Made by a program: the position numbers and the translations under genes. A DNA stretch of 64,000 nt, from contig NZ_FOAN01000005.1 in NCBI RefSeq assembly GCF_900109525.1, positions 186,001-250,000 of the forward strand, in the 5' to 3' direction. A model generated the notes under the pieces. That model saw nothing but the letters and a program-made list of their open reading frames with translations, did no database searches and had not been told where the DNA came from. Within the stretch, counting starts at the first letter, position 1; every line of letters starts with the position of its first letter. This document shows, in pieces, positions 35,226-43,297 of this stretch. This DNA is from Allobosea lupini. Its GTDB lineage: Bacteria > Pseudomonadota > Alphaproteobacteria > Rhizobiales > Beijerinckiaceae.

Positions 35226-36653
35226 TCAGGCGCCGACGCCGGCTTCGCCGAGCGCCTTGAACAGGAAGGTCTTGCCCGAGCGGTAGTCGTAGTCCGGGTC
35301 CTCCCAGGCGATCATCTTGCCGGGATTGAGCAGCCCCTGCGGATCGGCCTCGCGCTTGAAGGCGAGCTGGACCTCGTCGGTCTGCTTCATTCCGCCCTCC
35401 TCCAGCGTGTAGCGGTGCGGATTGAAGATCGGCGCGCCCATCTCCTCATGGATCGCCATGATCTCCTCCAGACGCTCCTCGCTGGTGAAGCGCACCAATG
35501 GCAGGCCGAAGCAGGTGATCTTGCCGTCGAAGCGGACGAATTCGAGATGGCAGGTGACCTCGTCGCCGAAGCGGGCATGGATCTTGTCGACGAGATCGAC
35601 CTGGTTCGGGAAGGGATAGAGCACCTGCAGATAGGTGATCGAGGGATCGACACGCAGCGCCCGCAAGGTGGTGTGGTTCCAGCCGAGCTCGAAGGTCGGC
35701 GGCAATCCCTTCGCCTCCTCCGCCGTCAGCGTGTCGGAGCGCATCAGCACTTGCGAGCCGCCGAAGCGGCGGGCGAAGGCCAGCATCGATTCGACGGCGA
35801 AATCGGCGACCATGACCATGACGCAATGGCTGTCGCGCGGCAGGAACTTCCTGTGGCGCAGGAAATAATCGTGCGGAGCGGGCGCGGCGACGACCGCGAG
35901 GTTTTTCAACGCCAGCCCGTCCTGCTCGCCCAGCGCATTGGCGAACTCGGCCGCAGCGCGCAATTCGCCGAAGCCGAGAATGACGTCGACCCAGGCATAG
36001 GCCGGGCCGAGCGGCATCTCGACCTGAGTGATGATGCCGTTGGTGCCATAGGCATGGGCGACCTTGTGCAGGTCTTCGCCCTGGAGCTCGAGGATGCGCG
36101 GCGTGCCCTCCATCGTCGCGACGCGCAGCGAGATGATATTGCCCCAGTCGCGCAGGCCGCCCCATTTGATCGAGCCGACGCCGCCGGAGCCGCCGGCGAT
36201 GAAGCCGCCGATTGAGGCGGTGTGATAGGTCGAGGGGTGCAGCCTGATCTCCTGGCGCGAATGGGCGCGCGTCTCCTGGTCGATCTTCGCCAGCACGGCG
36301 CCGGGCTCGGCGACATAGCGCCCGGCCTCGATGCTGGTCACCTTGTTGAAGCCGGCGAGGTCGAGCACGATCCCCCCTGAGAGCGGCATCGCCTGGCCGT
36401 AATTGCCGGTGCCGGTGCCACGCGGCGTCACCGGGATGCCGAGCGCATGCGCCGCCGAGAGTGTCTCCAGCACCTGAGCTTCGCTCACCGGCGAAACGAT
36501 GATGTCGGCGACGACATGGTCGAGCTGGCGCTTCAGCGTCGGCGAATACCAGAAGAAGTCGCGGCTCTTCTGCTTGACCAGCGCAGGGTTGTCCTCGGTG
36601 CGGATGCCGGAGAGGCGGCGCTTCAGGGCGTCGATGTCGTAGCGTGCGGTCAT
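35226..36653 (-). CDS. FAD-binding oxidase of the GlcD/D-lactate dehydrogenase (VAO) family
   Basis: 475 residues. PCMH FAD domain at about 40-220: VSPVSEAQVLETLSAAHALG, PRGTGTGNYGQAMPLSGGIV, YHTASIGGFIAGGSGGVGS and YGTNGIITQVEMPLG; C-terminal FAD-linked oxidase domain ending in the family motif LLNPGKMI. No iron-sulfur or membrane segment. Oxidises a 2-hydroxyacid; substrate unknown. Its ATG overlaps the stop of the amidohydrolase gene by four bases. Confidence 0.88.
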   Translation of the reverse strand: MTARYDIDALKRRLSGIRTEDNPALVKQKSRDFFWYSPTLKRQLDHVVADIIVSPVSEAQVLETLSAAHALGIPVTPRGTGTGNYGQAMPLSGGIVLDLAGFNKVTSIEAGRYVAEPGAVLAKIDQETRAHSRQEIRLHPSTYHTASIGGFIAGGSGGVGSIKWGGLRDWGNIISLRVATMEGTPRILELQGEDLHKVAHAYGTNGIITQVEMPLGPAYAWVDVILGFGELRAAAEFANALGEQDGLALKNLAVVAAPAPHDYFLRHRKFLPRDSHCVMVMVADFAVESMLAFARRFGGSQVLMRSDTLTAEEAKGLPPTFELGWNHTTLRALRVDPSITYLQVLYPFPNQVDLVDKIHARFGDEVTCHLEFVRFDGKITCFGLPLVRFTSEERLEEIMAIHEEMGAPIFNPHRYTLEEGGMKQTDEVQLAFKREADPQGLLNPGKMIAWEDPDYDYRSGKTFLFKALGEAGVGA

Positions 36654-37978
36654 GCGGGGCGGCTCATCAGGGAATCGAGTTCGCGATAATCGGGCAAGGC
36701 ACGGTCGATGGCGCGGCCGTTGACCAGAATAGTCCGGTCGGCCTGCGGCCTGGCGAAGAATTCGGTCCAGTCGCGGGCGCGTGTCAGGATCAGGTCGGCA
36801 GGGCCACCGACAGCCAGCCGGCCGGCGCTGGCCAGTCCCATGACCTCGGCCGGCGTCGCAGCGACCGCCCTTGCCCAGTCACGGTCGGAATGGTCGAGCT
36901 GAAGGATGCGGGTGCCCTCGCGCAGCGTCTCGACGAGATCGAGGTCGCCATAGGCGTAGAACGGGTCGCGGGTGTTGTCGGAGGCGACCATCACCGGCAC
37001 GCCAGCGGCCTTCAGCTCGTGCAGCGCGGTGACGCCGCGCCAGCGTGGCGTGCGTCCGCGCTGGCGATCCTGCAGATACATGTTGCACATCGGCAGCGAG
37101 ACCACGGCAATCCCCGCCTCGCGCACCTTCCCGATAATGCGCGCCTCGTCCTGCGGCTGCTGCAGCGAGAGCGAGCAGCAATGCCCGGCCAGGATCTTGC
37201 CGGTGAAGCGATGGCGCAGCGCCGCATCGGCGATGTGCTCGAGCGAACGCGCCGCCGGATCGTTGGTCTCGTCGACATGGAAGTCGAGATCGAAGCCGTG
37301 TTCGATCGCCGTCCGGAAAAGCGTGTCGAGGGCGACGTCGAGCTCAGGCACCATATAGGTGACGGCGCCGAGCAGCCTGTCGCCATGATCGGTCACGGCC
37401 CTCACGATCGCCCGCATATGGGCGGGATCGGCGACGGCATCGATCCCAAACAAGGGCGAGGCTTGCAGGGCGATCCGACCGGCCCATTCCGCGCGCAACT
37501 CGGCATAGACCGGCCAGGAAATGCCGATCTGCTTGCCGAGCGAGTCGAGGTGGGTGCGAATCGCCGCCGTGCCATGGGCATAGGCGCAGCGCAGGCCGAA
37601 TTCCATGCGCACCCGCACGTCGCGGGCCGACCAGTTCGCCTCGCGATCGGCCGCGACCGCGCTGAGCGCGCCCATGAAGCTGCCATCCGGATTGGGCCGG
37701 CGCGGCCAGATATGGCCCTTGTCGAGATGGGTGTGGACATCGACCAGCCGCGGCAGCGCAATACCGCCGTCGAGATCGACTGCCGGCTGGGCTTCGAGCG
37801 CGGGCGTGCCGCCCGGCCGAAGGGAAGTGATGACACCGTCCTCGACGGCGATGTCGAGCAGCGTCAGGCCGCCGCGGTCACCAGCCAGGCTGCCGGCCTC
37901 GACCAGATGGGCAGGCGTCCTGACATTGCGCAGCACATAGCTGCCGGAAGCCGGGATTGCTGCAAAGCCGGTGGTCAC
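36650..37978 (-). CDS. Cytosine-deaminase-like amidohydrolase
   Basis: 442 residues from a GTG at 37978 with GGAG nine bases upstream; no ATG fits. Metal ligands of the amidohydrolase barrel: DVHTHLDKGH, FHVDETND, AGHCCSLSLQ and SDNTRDPFYAYG (catalytic Asp). The HVDE and SDNxRDPF motifs match CodA and isoguanine/isocytosine deaminases; the family also covers other N-heterocycle deaminases. Co-transcribed with an FAD oxidase and a flavin reductase, so the operon may degrade a nitrogen heterocycle. Confidence 0.86.
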   Translation of the reverse strand: MTTGFAAIPASGSYVLRNVRTPAHLVEAGSLAGDRGGLTLLDIAVEDGVITSLRPGGTPALEAQPAVDLDGGIALPRLVDVHTHLDKGHIWPRRPNPDGSFMGALSAVAADREANWSARDVRVRMEFGLRCAYAHGTAAIRTHLDSLGKQIGISWPVYAELRAEWAGRIALQASPLFGIDAVADPAHMRAIVRAVTDHGDRLLGAVTYMVPELDVALDTLFRTAIEHGFDLDFHVDETNDPAARSLEHIADAALRHRFTGKILAGHCCSLSLQQPQDEARIIGKVREAGIAVVSLPMCNMYLQDRQRGRTPRWRGVTALHELKAAGVPVMVASDNTRDPFYAYGDLDLVETLREGTRILQLDHSDRDWARAVAATPAEVMGLASAGRLAVGGPADLILTRARDWTEFFARPQADRTILVNGRAIDRALPDYRELDSLMSRPA

Positions 37979-38201
37979 GTCGATCGTCTCCGGCCTGCAC
38001 GCCGCCTTCTGAATCACCCGCCGACCATGCTGGCTCGCCGCGTCCCGATCAAGCGGCGCGCGCGGCATCCCCACACGCCGGAGATTCAACGCAAAGCGGC
38101 CCTTGTCCGTTCTGTCGCAATGCAGCAAGAGAGCGGCGCAGGGCATCAAACCGGAAACTGGAATCCGCTTTTCGATCCGATGCCTCACCAAGGAGCTGGT
38201 C

Positions 38202-39056
38202 ATGGCGGCACGCATCATCGACGGCAAGGCAGCGGCGGCGGAACTCAGGGCCGAAATCGGTCGCGAGGTTGCGGCGCTCAAGGCAGCCGGCAAGCCCGTG
38301 CCCGGCCTGCATGTCGTGCTCGTCGGCGAAGACCCGGCCAGCAAGGTCTATGTCGCCTCCAAGGAGAAGCTCGCGGCCGAGATCGGGATGAACTCGGTCG
38401 CCCATCGCCTCTCGGCCGACACCACGGAAGCGACGCTGCTCGCCAAGATCGCCGAGCTCAACGCCGATGACGGCGTCGACGGCATCCTCGTCCAGCTGCC
38501 GCTGCCCAAGCATATCGACACCGGCCGCATCATCGATGCGATCGACCCCGCCAAGGATGTCGATGGCCTCCACCCGATCAATGCCGGCCTGCTCGCCGGC
38601 GGCAAGAACGGCCTCGTGCCGTGCACGCCGCTCGGCTGCATGCTGTTGCTCAAGCAGGCGCTGCCCTCGCTATCGGGGCTGGAAGCGGTCGTCATCGGCC
38701 GCTCCGAGCTGGTCGGCCGGCCGGTGGCGCAATTGCTGCTGCAGGCCGACTGCACCGTCACCATCGCCCATTCGCGCACGCGTGACCTGCCGGCCGTTGT
38801 GAGGCGCGCCGATATCGTCGTCGCCGCAGTCGGCCGGCCGCGCATGGTCAAGGGCGACTGGATCAAGCCGGGCGCGACCGTGATCGATGTCGGCATCAAC
38901 CGGATGCCCGACGGCAAGCTCGCCGGCGATGTCGATTATGCGCAGGCGGCCGAAGTCGCCGGCGCGATCACGCCGGTCCCCGGCGGCGTCGGCCCGATGA
39001 CTATCGCCTGCTTGCTGCGCAACACGCTGACAGCCTATCGCGCCCGGCGCGGATAG
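38202..39056 (+). CDS. folD: Methylenetetrahydrofolate dehydrogenase/cyclohydrolase
   Basis: 284 residues from the ATG at 38202 with AGGAG six bases upstream. Signatures: [20 protein letters not shown] (catalytic Tyr and Lys), [48 protein letters not shown] (cofactor loop) and [14 protein letters not shown]. Bifunctional cytoplasmic enzyme that oxidises 5,10-methylene-THF with NADP and hydrolyses the product to 10-formyl-THF. Normal length; monocistronic. Confidence 0.97.
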   Translation: MAARIIDGKAAAAELRAEIGREVAALKAAGKPVPGLHVVLVGEDPASKVYVASKEKLAAEIGMNSVAHRLSADTTEATLLAKIAELNADDGVDGILVQLPLPKHIDTGRIIDAIDPAKDVDGLHPINAGLLAGGKNGLVPCTPLGCMLLLKQALPSLSGLEAVVIGRSELVGRPVAQLLLQADCTVTIAHSRTRDLPAVVRRADIVVAAVGRPRMVKGDWIKPGATVIDVGINRMPDGKLAGDVDYAQAAEVAGAITPVPGGVGPMTIACLLRNTLTAYRARRG

Positions 39057-39076
39057 GTCGGACGCGGAGGCCGGCG

Positions 39077-39092
39077 TTAACTATAGATTAAC
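39077..39092. promoter_or_regulatory. Full CtrA box (TTAA-N7-TTAAC)
   Basis: TTAA (39077-39080), seven bases CTATAGA, then TTAAC (39088-39092): an exact match to the CtrA consensus. It lies 66 bases before the methyltransferase start, where it would overlap a promoter. Confidence 0.6.
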
Positions 39093-39157
39093 CAAGAATT
39101 TGTGCGGCGCCGCGGGCGGGAGCATGGTCGGGCTCTCGAACGACGTGGAGGCGCGCC

Positions 39158-39949
39158 ATGCAAGGCTCGGCCATCGACATCGCCCGGCACAATGCCGATC
39201 TGTTCGACCGGACCGAGATCGCCGAGTGGTACGGCGAACAGAGTCTCTTTGCCTCCGAAGCGGTGATCCTCGAACGCTTCCAGCACGCCTATGCCGGCAA
39301 GCGCCTGCTCGATCTCGGCGTCGGCTCCGGCCGCACCACTGGCGCGCTGCTGCCTGACGTTGCCGACTATGTCGGGATCGACAAGGCCGAGGCGATGCTG
39401 GCCGTCGCCAGGCGCCGCTTCCCGGGCGCGACCTTCCTCGACCTGGATGTCCGCGCGATCAGCGAGTTCGGCCCCGGCCGCTTCGATTTCGTGCTCGGCG
39501 CCCTCGCCATTCTCAGCGCCTTCGATCATGCCGAGCGCCTGGCTGTCATCGCGTCGGTCCGTGAGGTGCTGGCGCCCGGTGGTGTCTTCGCCTTCTCCTT
39601 CCACAATCGCGCCTGGAGCCGCGCCGGCGGCATGCCGCTGCATGCCCGCTCCTGGCACCCGCGCGAGATCGTGAATTCGGTCCATCCGCAGAGTTGGATC
39701 AACTATCTGCGCCTGCGGCCCTTCGCGCGTGAGGAGGCAGACTACGCCATCCATGTCGACCCTGCCCATCGCTGGAGCGGGCTGTTCTATTTCATCGACC
39801 TGGCGACGCAGGAGCGCCAGCTCGAAGCGGCCGGATTCGAGATCCTGGCGCGCTTCGGCGAGGATGGCCGCCCGCTCGCAGCGGGCGACGACACCAGCCG
39901 CGACGGGCTCCTGAACCTCGTCTGCAAAAAAGCCGGCACGTCTCACTGA
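39158..39949 (+). CDS. Class I SAM-dependent methyltransferase
   Basis: 263 residues. SAM motif I LLDLGVGSGRTTGALL, acidic end of strand 2 VGIDKAEAM, motif II LDLDVRAISEFGPGRFDFVLGA and VLAPGGVFAFSFHN after it, as in Methyltransf_11/25. The C-terminal 100 residues carry an unusual HARSWHPREIVNSVHPQSW segment. Substrate unknown. The upstream CtrA box suggests cell-cycle control. Confidence 0.85.
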   Translation: MQGSAIDIARHNADLFDRTEIAEWYGEQSLFASEAVILERFQHAYAGKRLLDLGVGSGRTTGALLPDVADYVGIDKAEAMLAVARRRFPGATFLDLDVRAISEFGPGRFDFVLGALAILSAFDHAERLAVIASVREVLAPGGVFAFSFHNRAWSRAGGMPLHARSWHPREIVNSVHPQSWINYLRLRPFAREEADYAIHVDPAHRWSGLFYFIDLATQERQLEAAGFEILARFGEDGRPLAAGDDTSRDGLLNLVCKKAGTSH

Positions 39950-39999
39950 CGCGCCGGCCCCGCAGTTGAAAGCGTCGTCGCGCGAGCAGCGACCTCGCC

Positions 40000-41400
40000 T
40001 CACATGTGGATCGGGCGCTTGTCGACGGCGAGCGCCGCTTCCTTGACCGCCTCGGCCAATGTCGGATGGGCGTGGCAGGTGCGGGCGAGGTCTTCCGCCG
40101 AGCCGCCGAACTCCATCAGCACCGTCACCTCGGCGATCAGGTCGCCGGCATGCGGGCCGATGATGTGGCAGCCGAGCACGCGATCGGTCGTGGCATCGGC
40201 GAGGAACTTGACGAAACCGTCGGTGTGCCGCATCGCGCGCGCCCGGCCATTGGCCGTGAACGGGAACTTGCCGACCTTGTAGGCGACACCCGCAGCCTTC
40301 AGCTCTTCCTCGGTCTTGCCGATCGCGGCGACCTCGGGGGCGGTGTAGACGATGCCCGGAATCGCGTCGTAGTTCACATGGCCATGCTTGCCGGCAAGGA
40401 TCTCGGCGACGGCGACGCCTTCATCCTCGGCCTTGTGCGCCAGCATCGGCCCGCGCACCACATCGCCGATAGCGTAGATGCCGTCGACATTGGTCTTGAA
40501 GTGGTCGTCAATGACGACGCGGCCGCGCTCGGTTGCGACGCCGGCCTTGTCGAGAGTCAGACCGTCCGTGTTCGGGCGCCGGCCGATCGCGACCAGCACG
40601 ATGTCGGCATTCAGCGTCTTGGCCTCGCCGCCGGCGGCCGGTTCGACCGTGACGGTCGCGCCACCCTTCTTGGCCACGTCGACCTTGGTGACCTTCGAGC
40701 CAAGATGGAAGGTGAAGCCCTGCTTCTGCAGGATGCGCTGGAACTGCTTGGCGATCTCGTCATCCATGCCGGGCAGGATGCGGTCGAGATATTCGACCAC
40801 CGTGACCTTGGCGCCGAGCCGGGCCCAGACCGAGCCGATCTCCAGGCCGATTACGCCGGCACCGACAACCAGCAGCTCCTTCGGCACGGACGCAAGCTCC
40901 AGCGCGCCCGTGGAGGTCACCACCGTCTTCTCGTCGGTGGTGACGCCCGGCAGCGCCGCCGATTCCGAGCCGGTGGCGATGACGATATTCCTGGTCTCGA
41001 GCTCCTGCGCCTTGCCGTCCTCGCTGGTGACGACGACCTTGCCGGCGGCGGGAATCGAGGCCGTGCCGTGGAACGGGTCGATCTTGTTCTTCTTCAGCAG
41101 GAAGGCGACGCCGTTGACGTTGGCGTCGATGGTCTCCTGCTTGTGGACCAGCATCTGCTTGAGGTCGAGCTTGGGCTTGCCGACGGTGATGCCGAGGCTC
41201 GGGAACGTATGGCTGGCCTCCTCGAACATCTCGGACGCATGCAGCAGCGCCTTGGAGGGGATGCAGCCGACGTTGAGGCAGGTGCCGCCGTGGGTCTTGC
41301 GCTTCTCGACCACCGCGACCTTGAGGCCGAGCTGGGCAGCGCGGATGGCGCAGACATAGCCGCCGGGGCCGGTTCCGATGACGACGAGATCGTAGGACAT
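40000..41400 (-). CDS. lpdA: Dihydrolipoyl dehydrogenase (E3 of 2-oxoglutarate dehydrogenase)
   Basis: 466 residues. FAD loop [12 protein letters not shown], redox disulfide [13 protein letters not shown] (Cys41-Cys46), NAD loop [12 protein letters not shown], second FAD motif [14 protein letters not shown] and the His-Glu pair HAHPTLAE (His445, Glu450). Reoxidises dihydrolipoamide with NAD. Last gene of the mdh-sucCDAB-lpd cluster, separated from sucB by a MAPEG gene. Confidence 0.97.
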   Translation of the reverse strand: MSYDLVVIGTGPGGYVCAIRAAQLGLKVAVVEKRKTHGGTCLNVGCIPSKALLHASEMFEEASHTFPSLGITVGKPKLDLKQMLVHKQETIDANVNGVAFLLKKNKIDPFHGTASIPAAGKVVVTSEDGKAQELETRNIVIATGSESAALPGVTTDEKTVVTSTGALELASVPKELLVVGAGVIGLEIGSVWARLGAKVTVVEYLDRILPGMDDEIAKQFQRILQKQGFTFHLGSKVTKVDVAKKGGATVTVEPAAGGEAKTLNADIVLVAIGRRPNTDGLTLDKAGVATERGRVVIDDHFKTNVDGIYAIGDVVRGPMLAHKAEDEGVAVAEILAGKHGHVNYDAIPGIVYTAPEVAAIGKTEEELKAAGVAYKVGKFPFTANGRARAMRHTDGFVKFLADATTDRVLGCHIIGPHAGDLIAEVTVLMEFGGSAEDLARTCHAHPTLAEAVKEAALAVDKRPIHM

Positions 41401-41477
41401 GGTCTCTCTTCCGTTCAGACTTTACGATTGCTGTTGCGCCAATGGCGCGTTGGGTCCGAAGCGATGCTCCGCCTTCC

Positions 41478-41861
41478 TCAGGCCAACAGCCGGATTGCCA
41501 TTAACGCCAGGCCGACTGCGCCGGCCAACCAGACCAGGGTACGCCAATAGGGGATGCCGGCGAGGTAGAGCGGGATGTAGACGATGCGGGCGATGAGCCA
41601 GACCGCGCCGCCGATGAAGCCGATGCCATCAATACGACCGCTCGCGACCAACGCCACGGCCAGCACTGCAAAAGCCGGGTACGTCTCCAGATAGTTGCGC
41701 AGCGCCCGCTCGGCCCGCCCCGCGAAGACGCCTTGCGGCCTCACATCGTCATCGCGCGGCCCGGCATTCCAGGCCGAGCCCAGCTCGCTGGTCGCCGCGA
41801 TCGCCTGCGCTCCGATATGGACGAAGAGCAGGGCGACGCTCGCGACGATCAGCGAGAGCAT
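41478..41861 (-). CDS. MAPEG-family membrane protein
   Basis: 127 residues with four predicted membrane helices (LIVASVALLFVHIGAQAIA first, WLAGAVGLALMAIRLLA last). The glutathione-site motif is present as RAERALRNYLETYPAFAVLA (R, N, E, Y in MAPEG spacing). Members are glutathione transferases or peroxidases, or uncharacterised. It starts 9 bases after sucB and lies inside the TCA operon. Confidence 0.85.
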   Translation of the reverse strand: MLSLIVASVALLFVHIGAQAIAATSELGSAWNAGPRDDDVRPQGVFAGRAERALRNYLETYPAFAVLAVALVASGRIDGIGFIGGAVWLIARIVYIPLYLAGIPYWRTLVWLAGAVGLALMAIRLLA

Positions 41862-41870
41862 GGGTTCGCC

Positions 41871-43157
41871 TCAGAGGTCGAGGACGAGGCGCGCCGGGTC
41901 TTCCAGGCCTTCCTTGATCCGGACGAGGAAGGTCACCGCTTCCTTGCCGTCGATGATGCGGTGGTCGTAGCTGACCGCGAGATACATCATCGGGCGGATC
42001 TCGATCTTGCCGCCGACCACCATCGGGCGCTCCTGGATCTTGTGCATGCCCAGGATCGCCGACTGCGGCGCGTTCAGGATCGGCGTCGACATCAGCGAGC
42101 CGTAGACGCCGCCATTCGAGATCGTGAAGGTGCCGCCCTGCATCTCCTCGATCTTGAGGGCGCCGTCACGGGCCTTCTTGCCGAACTCGCCGATCTTCTT
42201 CTCGACGCCGGCTATGGAGAGCTCGTCCGCATCGCGCACCACCGGCACGACCAGGCCCTTGTCGGTGCCGACGGCGACGCCGATGTGGTAATAGTTCTTG
42301 TAGACGATGTCGGTGCCGTCGATCTCGGCGTTGACGGCCGGGATCTCCTTCAGCGCCTGCACGGCGGCCTTCACGAAGAAGCCCATGAAGCCGAGCTTCA
42401 CGCCGTGCTTCTTCTCGAACACATCCTTGTACTGGTTGCGCAGCGCCATGACGTTGGTCATGTCCACCTCGTTGAAGGTGGTCAGCATCGCGGCGTTGGT
42501 CTGGGCTTCCTTGAGGCGGCGCGCGATGGTCTGGCGCAGCTTGGTCATCTTCACGCGCTCTTCGCGCGAGCCGTCGTCGGGAGCCGACGGCGCCCGGACC
42601 TGAACCGGAGCGGCAGGCGCGGCAGCGACGACGGCCGGGCCGGTCGCGATCGCAGCGAGCATATCACCCTTGGTGACGCGGCCATCCTTGCCGGACGCTG
42701 CGACCTTGGAGGGATCGACGCCGCTCTCCGCCGCAAGGCGCGAGACGGCCGGGCCGGAATCGGCGGCCTTGGTCGCCGGCTTGATCTGCGTGTCGCCGGC
42801 GACTTCGCCGGCCTTCTTCTGCGCATCGGCGGAGGTCTCGGCTCCGGCCTTGCCGGCGGCCTGCGCCACGGCAGTGTCCGCCTTCTTCTCGTCCTTGGTC
42901 GGTGCAGCGGCCTTGCCGTCGCCGGCCGCAATGGTGCCGAGCAACGCGCTGACGCCGACCGTCTCGCCTTCCTTGGCGACGATCTCGCCGAGCACGCCTG
43001 CGGCCGGAGCGTTGACCTCCAGCGTCACCTTGTCGGTCTCGAGCTCGACCAAAGGCTCGTCCGCCTTCACCGCATCGCCGGGCTTCTTGAACCACTTGCC
43101 GATGGTGGCCTCGGAGACGGATTCGCCGAGGGTCGGAACGCGGATTTCGGTCGCCAT
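41871..43157 (-). CDS. sucB: 2-oxoglutarate dehydrogenase E2, dihydrolipoyl succinyltransferase
   Basis: 428 residues. Lipoyl domain at the N-terminus with lipoyl-lysine Lys43 ([14 protein letters not shown]), Ala/Lys-rich linker at 80-120, E3-binding domain [20 protein letters not shown] then GRVTKGDML, and catalytic acyltransferase core with [12 protein letters not shown] (His399, Asp403). Forms the 24-mer core of the complex that makes succinyl-CoA. One lipoyl domain, as usual for SucB. Confidence 0.97.
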   Translation of the reverse strand: MATEIRVPTLGESVSEATIGKWFKKPGDAVKADEPLVELETDKVTLEVNAPAAGVLGEIVAKEGETVGVSALLGTIAAGDGKAAAPTKDEKKADTAVAQAAGKAGAETSADAQKKAGEVAGDTQIKPATKAADSGPAVSRLAAESGVDPSKVAASGKDGRVTKGDMLAAIATGPAVVAAAPAAPVQVRAPSAPDDGSREERVKMTKLRQTIARRLKEAQTNAAMLTTFNEVDMTNVMALRNQYKDVFEKKHGVKLGFMGFFVKAAVQALKEIPAVNAEIDGTDIVYKNYYHIGVAVGTDKGLVVPVVRDADELSIAGVEKKIGEFGKKARDGALKIEEMQGGTFTISNGGVYGSLMSTPILNAPQSAILGMHKIQERPMVVGGKIEIRPMMYLAVSYDHRIIDGKEAVTFLVRIKEGLEDPARLVLDL

Positions 43158-43189
43158 GTCAGGCCTCTTCTTATTCGGATCTCGTGGAT

Positions 43190-43290
43190 GTCATCCCGGG
43201 CGGAGCGAAGCGCAGAGCCGGGATCCATTCCGGAACGGTTCAGGCATGGATCCCGGATCGGAGCCGCTGACGCGGCTTGTCCGGGATGAC
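43190..43290. repeat. REP-like palindromic element, family B, copy 1 (sucA-sucB gap)
   Basis: Begins GTCATCCCGG and ends CCGGGATGAC, with internal GGGATCCATTCCGG and ATGGATCCCGG. It fills most of the gap between sucA and sucB. Two more relatives are at 46277 and 55547. Confidence 0.8.
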
Positions 43291-43297
43291 GCAGTGT

